DNA of 64,000 nt from JABDIP01 sp965212545 (lineage in GTDB: Bacteria > Pseudomonadota > Alphaproteobacteria > DSM-16000 > Inquilinaceae). The translations under genes were made by a program, and so were the position numbers. Where the stretch lies: contig CBDBVB010000006.1 of the NCBI GenBank assembly GCA_965212545.1, positions 62,001 to 126,000 on the forward strand. Reading direction: 5' to 3'. The notes beneath the pieces are model-generated. The model made no database searches and was not told the DNA's origin. It worked only from the letters and a program-made list of their open reading frames with translations. Shown piece by piece: positions 1-10,423 of this stretch (its first letter is position 1; each line of letters opens with the position of its first letter).

Positions 1-322
1 CTTCTATCGCGAGCCGACGCTGTTCGATCGCTACCAGGAGTTCAGCTTCGAACATGCCGGTCGCCTCGGCGCCGCCCAGGACACGATCGGCAAATTCCTG
101 GGGCGCTACCGGTCCGGCAACCGCAGTCGCCTGTACGACACCTACCAGACCCAGGTGGCCAACGCGGAATCCCGGCTGGTGGCCGATGCCTCTGCGCCGA
201 CCTATTGCCGGCTGCGCCGTGACCAGTACTACACCGCATCTGACTTCACCGAGGCCGATTTCAGCGCCTTCGTCGACCTGATGGTCGACCATCACCGCGA
301 CAGCTACCAGGTCTGCCGGTAG
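1..322 (+). CDS. Hypothetical protein, 3' end only
   Basis: An open frame enters from the left edge and ends at a TAG at 320-322, giving about 106 C-terminal residues. The peptide is hydrophilic, rich in Arg, Asp and Tyr, with no membrane segment and no motif I recognise; it ends in YQVCR. Because the start lies outside the window, neither length nor family can be judged. A palindromic hairpin lies just downstream. Confidence 0.5.
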   Translation, partial: FYREPTLFDRYQEFSFEHAGRLGAAQDTIGKFLGRYRSGNRSRLYDTYQTQVANAESRLVADASAPTYCRLRRDQYYTASDFTEADFSAFVDLMVDHHRDSYQVCR

Positions 323-362
323 GCGACCCCGCGGCCCGGCCGTTGCCGGGCCGCCGATCTTC

Positions 363-410
363 CGCCATTGTCGTCACGTCATTCCCGCCAAGGCGGGAAT
401 GACAATGGCG
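363..410. repeat. REP-like palindromic hairpin
   Basis: An inner inverted repeat (GTCATTCCCGCC at 378-389, then GGCGGGAATGAC at 392-403) sits inside an outer pair (CGCCATTGTC at 363-372, GACAATGGCG at 401-410). The core is the kind of short dispersed extragenic palindrome common in proteobacteria. It lies between two plus-strand genes and could also work as a terminator for the first, although no T-run follows. Confidence 0.7.
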
Positions 411-567
411 TGTTTGCACCCCCGGCCCGACTGACGGCTTGCCGTTGCGCTTGATCCACTACGGCGGAACCCGCACTGGTCCGTATGTCACAGTCGGACC
501 ATGGACATTCGGTCGACGAGCCGTAATTGTCAGTACAACGCATCGATCGAAACAAGGACGCATCCGA

Positions 568-1647
568 ATGGCCTATGCGACAGATACCCTGCTGTCCGAA
601 CACGGGGATCACGATCCGGTGGTCGACCTGCGCCGGACCGGATTGCATCCGGATTTCTGGTATCCGGTGGCCCGTGGAAAGACGCTGAAACGGGGAAAGA
701 CGCTGGGCGTGAAGTTCGCCGGCGACCCGATCGTACTGGCCCGCAGCGACGACGGCGCCTGCTTCGCGCTGGAAGATCGCTGCGCCCACCGTCAGGTGCC
801 GCTGAGCAACGGCGTCGTGTGCCCCAAGGGCCTGAGATGCGGCTATCATGGTTGGACCTATGACGCCACCGGTCGCTGCATCAGCATCCCGTATCTCGGA
901 AAGGACAAGACGCGGCCCAACGGCGTGCGCGCCTATCCCTGCCGCGAGGCCTATGGCCTGATCTTCATCTTTCCGGGCGACCCGGCGAAGGCCGAGACAA
1001 CGCCGTTTCCGGATATCCCGACCCACGGCAATCCGGATTTCAAGACTCGGTACCTGGACCGCCAAGTGGCGTGCCATTACTCGTTCATGCACGAGAACCT
1101 GATGGACATGAACCATCAGTTCCTGCACCGCCGGTTGATGGGCGGGATCAAGACCATTTTCCTCGGCCGGCGGGCCGGCGACAACTGGGTCGAGACCGAT
1201 TACAGCTTCGGCCGAAATTCGGGCCGGCAACCGATCGGCGAATGGTTCATCATCGGCAAGCGCGACCGGGCGGCAAGCCGCGAACGCCGCGATCTGATGA
1301 CGATCCGCACGGAATACCCGTACCAGTCCCTGAAGTTCTGGACGGCAGGCAGCGACACGCCGGCGTTGGATCTGTGGAACGTCTACATCCCGGTCGACAA
1401 GGAGCAGCGGGTCAACCACACCTTCGGCATGATCATGATCCAGAAGCCGCCGATCCCGGGCCTGATCCACCTGCTGTGGCCGTTCATCACCTGGTTCACC
1501 GAGGGCATCTTCAAGGAGGACCGCTGGATCGTGGAATTGGAGCAGAAGGCCTGGGATGAGCAAGGCGGCGATCGCAACCAGGAGATCTTTCCGGCGATCC
1601 TGGACCTGCGCGACCTGCTGGCCAAAGGCGGCGTGCCACTGGACTAG
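568..1647 (+). CDS. Rieske non-heme iron oxygenase, alpha-subunit-like
   Basis: A 359-residue protein starting at the ATG at 568. The N-terminal Rieske [2Fe-2S] domain has C72-x-H74 and C91-x2-H94. The catalytic domain has D180-x2-H183-x3-H187, preceded by E176 and N177, consistent with a mononuclear iron site; the His-His spacing is one shorter than in the classical NxxDxxHxxxxH pattern. This layout matches the vanillate demethylase / phenylpropionate dioxygenase superfamily (COG4638), which hydroxylates or demethylates aromatic and other substrates with electrons from a separate reductase. No reductase gene is adjacent, so the substrate is unknown. The stop overlaps head-on the stop of ugpC. 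Confidence 0.85.
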   Translation: MAYATDTLLSEHGDHDPVVDLRRTGLHPDFWYPVARGKTLKRGKTLGVKFAGDPIVLARSDDGACFALEDRCAHRQVPLSNGVVCPKGLRCGYHGWTYDATGRCISIPYLGKDKTRPNGVRAYPCREAYGLIFIFPGDPAKAETTPFPDIPTHGNPDFKTRYLDRQVACHYSFMHENLMDMNHQFLHRRLMGGIKTIFLGRRAGDNWVETDYSFGRNSGRQPIGEWFIIGKRDRAASRERRDLMTIRTEYPYQSLKFWTAGSDTPALDLWNVYIPVDKEQRVNHTFGMIMIQKPPIPGLIHLLWPFITWFTEGIFKEDRWIVELEQKAWDEQGGDRNQEIFPAILDLRDLLAKGGVPLD

Positions 1648-2774
1648 GCCGAAACCGCTTGCCCCTGGATGTCGGCTGCCGAGTCCCGATTGGTCAATGA
1701 TCGGCCGGTCGCGGTGTCGAACAGGTGCAACTGGCCGCTTTCGACCGCCAGGGTGACCGGTTCGCCCTGGCCGGCGCTGACGATGCCGGGCAGGCGGGCC
1801 ATCAGCATATGGCCTTCGCCATCGATGCGGCCATGCACGATGGTGTCGGCGCCCAGCGCCTCTATCAGTTCGACATTCACATTGATGCGGCGCTCAGCAT
1901 CGGCGGAGCCGGCCAGATGCAGGTGTTCCGGTCGAACGCCGACGGTCACGTCCTTGCCGCCATGGCCGGTTGATTTCGGGGTCGTAAGCCGGTGGCCGCC
2001 GGACAATTCCACATGCGAGCCGTCCTCCAGCACCCGGCCGGGCAGGAAGTTCATCGCCGGTGAGCCGATGAAGCCGGCGACGAACTGGCTCGCCGGGTTG
2101 GAATAGACCTCCAGCGGGGTGCCAATCTGTTCCGCCACGCCGCCGTTCATCACCATCATCCGGTCCGCAAGCGTCATCGCCTCGACCTGGTCGTGGGTGA
2201 CATAAAGACTCGTTATTCCAAGACGTTGTTGGAGTTTTTTGATCTCGACTCTCATCTGCGTACGCAGCTTGGCATCGAGATTGGACAAGGGCTCGTCGAA
2301 CAGGAACACCGCCGGCTCGCGCACGATGGCGCGGCCCATGGCGACCCGCTGGCGCTGGCCGCCGGACAGGTTGCGCGGCTTGCGCTCCAGGAACTCCGCC
2401 AGCTCCAGGATCTCCGCCGCCTCGCGCACCCGCCGATCGATCTCGTCCTTGGGCAGGCCCTGGATCTTCAGCCCGTAGGCCATGTTGCCGTAGACCGTCA
2501 TGTGCGGATACAGGGCGTAGTTCTGGAACACCATGGCGATGTCCCGGTCCTTGGGCTCCAACTCGTTGACCACCCGGTCACCGATCGCCACCTGGCCCGC
2601 GCTGATGCGCTCCAGCCCGGCGACCATGCGCAGCAGGGTCGACTTGCCGCAGCCCGACGGCCCCAGCATGACCAGGAACTCGCCATCGGCGATGGCACAG
2701 TCGATGCCCTTGATGACCTCGATATCGTGGCCGGGATAGGTCTTGCGGACCCCGTTGATCGCCACCGTCGCCAT
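1644..2774 (-). CDS. ugpC: Glycerol-3-phosphate ABC transporter, ATP-binding subunit
   Basis: A 376-residue ATPase of the MalK/UgpC type. Walker A is GPSGCGKST near residues 38-46, the signature is LSGGQRQRV, Walker B is FLFDEPLSNLDAKLR, and a C-terminal TOBE-like regulatory domain follows. It energises import through the UgpA/UgpE permease. It is the last gene of the minus-strand ugpBAEC operon, one base after ugpE. MalK, UgpC and sugar-transporter ATPases are very similar, so the assignment rests mainly on the neighbouring UgpB. Confidence 0.9.
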   Translation of the reverse strand: MATVAINGVRKTYPGHDIEVIKGIDCAIADGEFLVMLGPSGCGKSTLLRMVAGLERISAGQVAIGDRVVNELEPKDRDIAMVFQNYALYPHMTVYGNMAYGLKIQGLPKDEIDRRVREAAEILELAEFLERKPRNLSGGQRQRVAMGRAIVREPAVFLFDEPLSNLDAKLRTQMRVEIKKLQQRLGITSLYVTHDQVEAMTLADRMMVMNGGVAEQIGTPLEVYSNPASQFVAGFIGSPAMNFLPGRVLEDGSHVELSGGHRLTTPKSTGHGGKDVTVGVRPEHLHLAGSADAERRINVNVELIEALGADTIVHGRIDGEGHMLMARLPGIVSAGQGEPVTLAVESGQLHLFDTATGRSLTNRDSAADIQGQAVSA

Positions 2775-2775
2775 G

Positions 2776-3621
2776 CTATTTCTCGCTTTCCACCAGGCCC
2801 TTGACGAACCAGCGCTGCATGAACACCACGACCAGGACCGGCGGGATCATCGCCAGCATGGTGGTGGCCATGATGATCTGCCACTCTGCCTCGTTGTCGC
2901 CGACATTGATCATGCTGTAGATGCCGATCACGACCGTCTGCAGATTGTCGGAGATCAGCAGCGGCCAGAGATACTGGTTCCAGCCGAAGATGAAGAGGAT
3001 TACGAACAGCGCGGCGATGTTGGTCGTCGACAGCGGCAGCACGATGTCCTTGAAGAATCGCATCGGACCGGCGCCGTCGACCCGTGCCGCCTCGGCCAGC
3101 TCGTCGGGGATGGTCATGAAGAACTGGCGGAACAGGAAGGTCGCCGTCGCCGAGGCGATCAGCGGGATCGTCAGCCCGGCATAGGTGTCCAGCATGCCGA
3201 GATCGGCGATCACCTCGAAGGTCGGCAAAATCCGCACTTCGACCGGCAGCATCAGGGTCAGGAAGATCATCCAGAAGAAGACCATCCGGAACCGGAACCG
3301 GAAATAGACGATGGCGAAGGCCGACAGGATCGAGATGAAGATCTTGCCGACGGCGATGACTAGCGCCATCACCAGGCTGTTCCACATCATGAACCAGACC
3401 GGTGAACCGCCGGAGACCGCAGCCGACCCGGCCGACAGCGCGGTGCCGTAATTGTCCAGGAAATGGCCGCCGGGCAGCAGCGGCATCGGCGCCGCCACCA
3501 CGTCGCGCAGGGTGTGGGTCGAGGCGATGAAGGTGACGTAGATCGGGAAGGCGACGATCAGGATGCCGAGCCAGATCAGGGCATGGCTGATGAAAGTGGC
3601 GATCGGGCGGTTTTCCACCAT
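2776..3621 (-). CDS. ugpE: Glycerol-3-phosphate ABC transporter permease
   Basis: A 281-residue integral membrane protein of the binding-protein-dependent permease family with about six hydrophobic segments. The EAA loop reads EAARVDGAGPMRFFKDIVLP, which contacts the ATPase. The ATG at 3621 shares one base with the ugpA stop, so translation is probably coupled; a longer in-frame reading upstream lies wholly inside ugpA and was rejected. With UgpA it forms the channel for sn-glycerol-3-phosphate or glycerophosphodiesters. Confidence 0.9.
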   Translation of the reverse strand: MVENRPIATFISHALIWLGILIVAFPIYVTFIASTHTLRDVVAAPMPLLPGGHFLDNYGTALSAGSAAVSGGSPVWFMMWNSLVMALVIAVGKIFISILSAFAIVYFRFRFRMVFFWMIFLTLMLPVEVRILPTFEVIADLGMLDTYAGLTIPLIASATATFLFRQFFMTIPDELAEAARVDGAGPMRFFKDIVLPLSTTNIAALFVILFIFGWNQYLWPLLISDNLQTVVIGIYSMINVGDNEAEWQIIMATTMLAMIPPVLVVVFMQRWFVKGLVESEK

Positions 3622-4502
3622 CAGTAGTGCACCCGCCGTTCGATGAAGCGGAACTGGACCACCGTCAGCGTGACGACGATGACCATCAGAACCACCGACT
3701 GGGCCGCCGAGCTGCCCAGATCCTGACCGATGAAGCCGTCGTTGAAGACCTTGTAGACCAACGTGGTCGTGGCGTTGTACGGCCCGCCAGAGGTGACCGC
3801 GTGGATGATCCCGAATGTGTCGAAGAACGCGTAGACGATATTGACCACCAGCAGGAAGAAGGTGGTCGGCGATAGCAGCGGGAAGATGATGGTCCAAAAC
3901 CGGCGGGTCGGGCCGGCGCCGTCGATTGCCGCGGCTTCGATCAGCGAGCGCGGAATCGATTGCAGACCGGCCAGGAAGAACAGGAAATTGTAGCTGATCT
4001 GCTTCCAGGTCGCTGCGAAGACCACAAGCGCCATGGCTTCACCGCCATTGAGCCGGAAGTTCCACAGATAGCCGAGGCTTTCCAGAGCGTAAGCGACGAT
4101 ACCGACGGTCGGCGCGAACATGAAGAGCCACAACACGCCGGCCACCGCCGGAGCGACGGCATAAGGCCAGATCAGCAGTGTCTTGTAAGTGGCCGCGCCC
4201 TTGATCACCCGGTCGGCCATAACTGCGAGGAACAGGGCGATCGACATCGAGAAAAATGCGACCAGCAGGCCGAATTGGAAGGTGACCACGATGGCGTCGT
4301 TGTAGATCTCGTTGCCGATCAGCTTCTCGAAATTCTGGAACCAGACAAAGCGGACCGAGGTGCCGAACGGATTCTGCCGCAGCAGGGACTGCCAGATCGC
4401 CTGGCCGGCAGGCCACAGGAAGAACACCACGGTGATGACGATCTGCGGCATTACCAGCAGATAGGGAAGCACGCGGTTGTTGAAGGTGACGCGCTTGTCC
4501 AT
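3621..4502 (-). CDS. ugpA: Glycerol-3-phosphate ABC transporter permease
   Basis: A 293-residue permease with about six membrane segments and the EAA loop EAAAIDGAGPTRRFWTIIFP. It lies between ugpB and ugpE, follows ugpB by 77 bases that contain a strong hairpin, and overlaps ugpE by one base. The length and the N-terminal membrane segment (VMPQIVITVVFFLWP) fit the MalF/UgpA type of inner-membrane component. Confidence 0.9.
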   Translation of the reverse strand: MDKRVTFNNRVLPYLLVMPQIVITVVFFLWPAGQAIWQSLLRQNPFGTSVRFVWFQNFEKLIGNEIYNDAIVVTFQFGLLVAFFSMSIALFLAVMADRVIKGAATYKTLLIWPYAVAPAVAGVLWLFMFAPTVGIVAYALESLGYLWNFRLNGGEAMALVVFAATWKQISYNFLFFLAGLQSIPRSLIEAAAIDGAGPTRRFWTIIFPLLSPTTFFLLVVNIVYAFFDTFGIIHAVTSGGPYNATTTLVYKVFNDGFIGQDLGSSAAQSVVLMVIVVTLTVVQFRFIERRVHY

Positions 4503-4530
4503 GGAATCCGGCCCGTTCGGCGCAAGCAGG

Positions 4531-4556
4531 AGCCGCCGGCAGAGACGCCGACGGCT
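4531..4556 (-). promoter_or_regulatory. Hairpin between ugpB and ugpA
   Basis: AGCCGCCGGC (4531-4540) and GCCGACGGCT (4547-4556) pair with one internal mismatch around a six-base loop. No T-run follows on the minus strand. Such hairpins after a binding-protein gene commonly protect the upstream mRNA or reduce read-through, so that more binding protein than permease is made. That role is inferred from position. Confidence 0.55.
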
Positions 4557-4579
4557 CGCGCTTTGCTACCCGCTAGACG

Positions 4580-5893
4580 CTACGAGTTGTCCTCTTCGAA
4601 CTGGCGCAACATTTCGTTGCCCCGCTCGACCGCGTCGTCGAGCGCTTCTTGCACCGATTTCTGGCCGGCCCAGATCGCCTCCATCTCCTCGTTGATGACG
4701 TCGCGGACCTGAACGAAGCTGCCGAACCGCAGGCCCTTGGAGTTCTCCGTCGGGTCGTTCAACGTCATCTGCAGGATTGCCGTCTCGGTCCCCGGATTTT
4801 CGTCGTAGAAGCCCTGGGACTTGGTCAGCTCATAGGCCGCCATGGTGATCGGCAGATAGCCGGTGAACTGATGCCAGTCCGCCTGGACTTCCGGCGAGGA
4901 CAGATAGGAGAAGAAGCCGGCGACACCGTTGTAGTCTTCGCTGTCATGGCCCTGCAGCACCCACAACGTGGCGCCGCCGATAATGGAGTTCTGCGGCTCT
5001 GCCGCCACTTCCGGCCAATAGGGCAGCATGCCGATGCCGAAATCGAACTCCGTGGTCCGCTTGATCCCGGCATAGCCGGCGGAGGAGTTGAAATAGGCTG
5101 CGCATTCGCCGCTGGTGAACAGCGCCTGACTGTCGCCGCGCCTGCCGCCATAGCGGAACAGGTCGGACTCCGACCAGTCGGACATGGCGCCGAGATGGGC
5201 TGCGTGGGCCGGGCTGTTGATAGTGAATTCGGTGTCCAGACCGGCGAAGCCATTGGCCATGGTGCCGATCGGCACGTTGTGCCAGGCCGAGAAATTCTCA
5301 ATATGCACCCAGCTCTGCCAGGCGGTGGTGAAACCGCATGGATAGCCGGCGGCCTGGGTCTTCTCCAGGGCCGCGGCGAATTCCGGCCAGGTCTTCGGCG
5401 GACTGTTCGGATCGAGCCCGGCGGCGGTGAAGGCCTCCTTGTTGTAGTACATCACCGGAGTCGAACTGTTGAACGGCATCGACAACAGATCGCCGTCGGT
5501 CGTTGTGTAATAGCCGGTGACCGATGGCAGGAAGGCATCGATATCGAACGGCTCGCCGGTATCGGCCATCAACTCGTGCACCGGGTAGATGGCGCCCTCG
5601 GCGGCCATCATGGTGGCGGTCCCGACCTCGAAGACCTGCACGATATGCGGCTGCTGGCCGCTGCGGAAGCCGGCGATGGCCGCCGTCATGGTCTCGGTGT
5701 AGTTGCCCTTGTAGACCGGCACGACCTTGTAGTCGCTCTGGGTGGCGTTGTAGCCGGCGGCGATCTCATCGACCTTTTCACCCAGCGCGGCGCCCATGGC
5801 ATGCCACCACTGGATCTCGGTCTGCGCCAGGGCCGGCGACGCACCGGCGATCAGCGCGGCGGCCGAAACGGCCTGAAGAACCTTGAACTTCAT
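4580..5893 (-). CDS. ugpB: Periplasmic glycerol-3-phosphate-binding protein
   Basis: A 437-residue exported protein. A signal peptide covers about residues 1-23, ending near ALAQ. The mature part follows E. coli UgpB closely as I recall it: YKGNYTETMTAAIAGFRSG, VFEVGTATMMAAEGAIYPV, FNSSTPVMYYNKEAF and LPITMAAYELTKSQGFY. UgpB binds sn-glycerol-3-phosphate and glycerophosphodiesters and delivers them to UgpAE. The GGGAGG site before the ATG is well placed. A Pho-box-like direct repeat upstream suggests induction by phosphate starvation. Confidence 0.93.
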   Translation of the reverse strand: MKFKVLQAVSAAALIAGASPALAQTEIQWWHAMGAALGEKVDEIAAGYNATQSDYKVVPVYKGNYTETMTAAIAGFRSGQQPHIVQVFEVGTATMMAAEGAIYPVHELMADTGEPFDIDAFLPSVTGYYTTTDGDLLSMPFNSSTPVMYYNKEAFTAAGLDPNSPPKTWPEFAAALEKTQAAGYPCGFTTAWQSWVHIENFSAWHNVPIGTMANGFAGLDTEFTINSPAHAAHLGAMSDWSESDLFRYGGRRGDSQALFTSGECAAYFNSSAGYAGIKRTTEFDFGIGMLPYWPEVAAEPQNSIIGGATLWVLQGHDSEDYNGVAGFFSYLSSPEVQADWHQFTGYLPITMAAYELTKSQGFYDENPGTETAILQMTLNDPTENSKGLRFGSFVQVRDVINEEMEAIWAGQKSVQEALDDAVERGNEMLRQFEEDNS

Positions 5894-5955
5894 CGGAAAA
5901 ACCTCCCTTTTCCTTTTCCAGCCCCGGACATTGATCGAGGGGGCTTTGCGGCAGT

Positions 5956-5973
5956 CTGACAGATTTGAGACAG
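5956..5973 (-). promoter_or_regulatory. Pho-box-like direct repeat upstream of ugpB
   Basis: On the minus strand the sequence reads CTGTCTC-AAAT-CTGTCAG: two seven-base units spaced eleven bases apart with an AT-rich linker. This matches the known PhoB site pattern (CTGTCAT, four AT-rich bases, CTGTCAT) in 5 and 6 of 7 positions. It lies about 63 bases before the ugpB ATG, where a PhoB-dependent promoter would be expected. The ugp operon is a classical Pho regulon member. Confidence 0.65.
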
Positions 5974-5995
5974 ATTTGTGAAATCGAATTCGTTG

Positions 5996-7489
<1,494 letters not shown>

Positions 7490-7661
7490 GTCGGACCTCC
7501 CGTACGGCGTGTTCTGGTTGCCGCGACTATGGAGAGCCGCCGCGCCCCACGTCAACCGGGCGACGGTCACAAGCGCGAGTCACGCAAGGTTCAAATGCGT
7601 CGACGCGACAATCGGCTATGCTGGGGTGATTCGTGTGCCCATTTCCGGGGACCGTGCCGCC

Positions 7662-8363
7662 ATGTCTCATCCACCCGCCCGGCCGCTTCTGGTCGATGGC
7701 ATCGACGCACCGCTGGAGCTGACCGTCAGCCGCCGGGCGAAACGGCTGACCCTGCGCCTGGACAGCGGCACCGGCCAGATCCGCGTAGTGGTTCCGGAAT
7801 CGGTGCCGGAAGCGGAAGTGGCGCGCTTCGTCGCCCGCCATGCCGATTGGGTGCGGCGTCGCCTGGCCGCGTTGCCGCCGCGCCGGCCGTTCAGCCATGG
7901 CGCGCTGGTTCCCTATCTTGGAGTCCGGCACCGGATCTGCCACGATCCGGCGCATCGGCGGCCGGTCGAGCGGGTGCATGGCGCCTTCCTGGTCGGCGGA
8001 CGCCCGGAGCACCTGCCGCGGCGGCTGACCGACCATCTGAAGGCCGAGGCCCGGCGGGAGCTGTCCGTACGCGCCCGCCACAAGGCCGAGACCATCCGCC
8101 GCCGGATCTCCGGCCTGACCGTGCGCGACACGAAATCGCGCTGGGGCAGCTGTTCCGCCCGCGGCCGGCTGAATTTCTCCTGGCGCCTGATCCTGGCCCC
8201 GGAGCCGGTGCTGGACTATGTCGTCGCCCATGAGGTGGCGCATCTCGACGAGATGAACCACGGCCCGCGCTTCTGGGACATCGTTGCCCGGCTGCACCCG
8301 GACATGGAGTCGGCGCGACGCTGGCTCAGGTCGAACGGGGCTGGGCTGCACCGCTACGGGTAG
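7662..8363 (+). CDS. YgjP-like zinc metallopeptidase (SprT/M48-like, DUF45)
   Basis: A 233-residue protein with an N-terminal region rich in basic residues (SRRAKRLTLRLDSGTG) and a C-terminal zincin core. The segment RDTKSRWGSCSARGRLNFSWRLILAP precedes VVAHEVAHLDEMNHGPRFW, which holds the HExxH zinc site and the third ligand region. This is the YgjP/WLM-like family (COG1451), whose members are poorly characterised. It is divergent from glpK. A degraded copy of its 3' end is found about 1.5 kb downstream. Confidence 0.85.
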   Translation: MSHPPARPLLVDGIDAPLELTVSRRAKRLTLRLDSGTGQIRVVVPESVPEAEVARFVARHADWVRRRLAALPPRRPFSHGALVPYLGVRHRICHDPAHRRPVERVHGAFLVGGRPEHLPRRLTDHLKAEARRELSVRARHKAETIRRRISGLTVRDTKSRWGSCSARGRLNFSWRLILAPEPVLDYVVAHEVAHLDEMNHGPRFWDIVARLHPDMESARRWLRSNGAGLHRYG

Positions 8364-8449
8364 TGCTGGAGGGAGACGTGGCCGGGTCCGTCCCGGGACC
8401 GGGACCGCCCCGGAGCGAGCCCATCCGGGGCGCGACTGCCGATCGGGCG

Positions 8450-9772
8450 CTAATTCTGCAGCGCCTCGATCTGCTCGTACATCGCCGGCCGCCAGTCCTG
8501 CTCCTCAAGACCGTACCTTTCCATGTGCCGGTCCAAAGACGGGTCCTGCGCCCGGAAGGCCGGCAGCCAGCGGCCCGCCTCCATCGTATCGGACATCGGG
8601 TTCGGGAGCCCTTTCACCGGCGGCGGCTGGACCGCGGTGCCGGGCACCGACCAGGCATCGTCGGTGGACACCGCCATGCGCTCAGTGATGCTCTCGCGGG
8701 TCACGTTCCAGACCATCATGTCCGTCGCCATGGATAGCGGACCGTCGTAGGTCTCCCGGATGGCCTCGAACATGCCGTACCGGGTTCCCTCTTCGTTGAA
8801 GAAGTGAAACGCCACCGCATGACGCGGCTGCACCTCGCTCATGATTTTGCCGAAGGCCTGCGGCGAGGTGTGGAATTCGCAACACGCCCTCCAGGCCAGC
8901 TGCGGCGCCTGATTGTAGAACCGGACCAACTGTTCGGGCGCCTGGAAAGCCTCATGGATCGCCAGGTCGGCACCCTTGGCATATTCGACGTACCATTTGT
9001 TGGGAACCGTATCGCCGCTGAAGAAGATCGTCATTCCGGCATAGTCCAGGGACAGGCTCACCGGCCCGTCGCCGGTGTGAATGGCCGGGTAGGATTTGAT
9101 GACCACGCCGTTCTCGTCGTAGATCACCTGATCGACGCCGCGGTAATCGAACTCGGTGACCTCGAGCTGGCCGGCGATCGGCGTGATCTTGAACTCGCGC
9201 GTGACCTTGTCCCAGTTGACGTAGTCCAGGAACCCCTCCATCGCGAACGCCGTGCCCATCTCCGGCGTGGCCCCGCTCGGCCCCCAGACCCGCAGCGCAT
9301 TCGGCCGCCCCGACGTCCAGCCGCCGGCCCACAGGCCCATCAGATCGCCCATATGGTCGGTGTGCAGGTGGGAGAGGAAAACCTTGTCGAGGTACTGATA
9401 CGGAATCATCAGCGAGGCGATGTTCGCCATCGAGCCGGTGCCAAGATCGAACAGGAACTTGTCGCCGTTTCCGGTCTCGATCAGGAAGCATGTCGCCGCC
9501 TGGCCGCGCCGGGCGGCCGGCAAGCCTGTGCCGCAGGCAATGACGCGGATCTCCTCCTCTCCCAGTTCCTCCGTGCCGGGGTAGTAGACGTACCGATCCG
9601 GCGCGGTCCCGTTCGGGTCTTCGACCACGCCGCCGGCCGCATTCGCGGAACCCGGCGCCTTGAGAGTCGGGTTGTCCGGGATCACGCTTCCGGTCAGCGG
9701 AAGAACAGTCGCGAGCAGGAAGATGCCCGAACCCAGAATGCGTAATCGCAGCGTGTCGAAGCGCGTAGCCAT
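8450..9772 (-). CDS. Exported MBL-fold metallo-hydrolase
   Basis: A 440-residue protein whose N-terminus (about residues 8-28) is a signal peptide or anchor. The metallo-beta-lactamase fold is marked by H135-x-H137-x-D139-H140 in FLSHLHTDHMGDL, followed by AIHTGDGPVSLSLDYAGMT, FFSGDT and HEAF. The beginning (IACGTGLPAARRGQAATCFLIE) and the FDLGTGS element resemble RNase Z or arylsulfatase-type MBL enzymes, but a signal sequence argues for a periplasmic substrate. GAGGAGG lies five bases before the ATG. No partner gene indicates its substrate. Confidence 0.8.
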   Translation of the reverse strand: MATRFDTLRLRILGSGIFLLATVLPLTGSVIPDNPTLKAPGSANAAGGVVEDPNGTAPDRYVYYPGTEELGEEEIRVIACGTGLPAARRGQAATCFLIETGNGDKFLFDLGTGSMANIASLMIPYQYLDKVFLSHLHTDHMGDLMGLWAGGWTSGRPNALRVWGPSGATPEMGTAFAMEGFLDYVNWDKVTREFKITPIAGQLEVTEFDYRGVDQVIYDENGVVIKSYPAIHTGDGPVSLSLDYAGMTIFFSGDTVPNKWYVEYAKGADLAIHEAFQAPEQLVRFYNQAPQLAWRACCEFHTSPQAFGKIMSEVQPRHAVAFHFFNEEGTRYGMFEAIRETYDGPLSMATDMMVWNVTRESITERMAVSTDDAWSVPGTAVQPPPVKGLPNPMSDTMEAGRWLPAFRAQDPSLDRHMERYGLEEQDWRPAMYEQIEALQN

Positions 9773-9824
9773 GGCAACCTCCTCGAATGGACCCCAATCC
9801 CGATCGACAGTCTCGCCACACCCC

Positions 9825-9918
9825 GACGGTGCTGTCCAGGCGATTGGCTGTACCGGACACGGGATCTGCGCGACGCTGGCTGAGGGCGAACGGGGCTGGG
9901 CTGCATCGGTTTGGGTGA
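9825..9918 (+). pseudogene. Degraded copy of the ygjP-like 3' end
   Basis: Bases 9868-9917 match 8313-8362 of the intact gene at all but a few positions and would encode RRWLRANGAGLHRFG then a stop, against RRWLRSNGAGLHRYG in the intact gene. Weaker similarity with small gaps seems to continue upstream to about 9825. No open frame joins it to a larger protein. It is a relic of a duplication or replacement with the MBL-fold gene lying between the copies. Confidence 0.65.
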
Positions 9919-10060
9919 GGCCCACGCTCCAATGGCGGTGCACCTGGAAGCGCTGAGACAACGACCAGAATTGCCTACCTGTACGATTGCCACTTAGCAT
10001 GTGGACAACTTTGATTGGCCCGATCCGTGTTCCCACCGAGTTCCGCAATAGGAGGCAATG

Positions 10061-10306
10061 ATGGAACCACAAGTCCCCGGACTTCTTGCAGTGTTCGCCG
10101 GATTCATTCCGGCGCTGCTCTTTCAGATCCCATACGCGATCTTCGCCGGGGCGCTGGCGAAGCGGCTCAACGGAAACACGGCCGTATGGGTTATTGTGAG
10201 CCTCATACCGTTGGTCGGATTCATATTCCTTCTCTATGTCTTCTACCGGGTTATCGCCACGGTTCTGGACAGGCTCAACGAGATCAATTCCAAAGTGGCC
10301 TTCTGA
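10061..10306 (+). CDS. Small two-helix membrane protein
   Basis: An 81-residue protein with two hydrophobic segments (about residues 5-30 and 41-65) joined by a short basic loop containing AKRLNG, ending in a charged tail. GGAGG at 10051-10055 lies five bases before the ATG at 10061, which is better placed than the ATG at 10058. The pattern resembles small inner-membrane proteins of unknown function; I do not recognise the family. Confidence 0.65.
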   Translation: MEPQVPGLLAVFAGFIPALLFQIPYAIFAGALAKRLNGNTAVWVIVSLIPLVGFIFLLYVFYRVIATVLDRLNEINSKVAF

Positions 10307-10423
10307 TTTCCGCCTTCCTCTGGCCGTCCTTGTCCGGTCGTATGGATTCCGTCGGCACTGCGGACTCCTTCACGTCCCGCTGACCGGCCGCTGACCGGCC
10401 GCCGCAAGGTCAGGGAGAGGCGC

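Noticed and set aside
8450..9772. Naming the MBL-fold protein after a guanitoxin-pathway enzyme or RNase Z
   Set aside because: General resemblance only; no neighbouring pathway genes, and a signal peptide argues against RNase Z.
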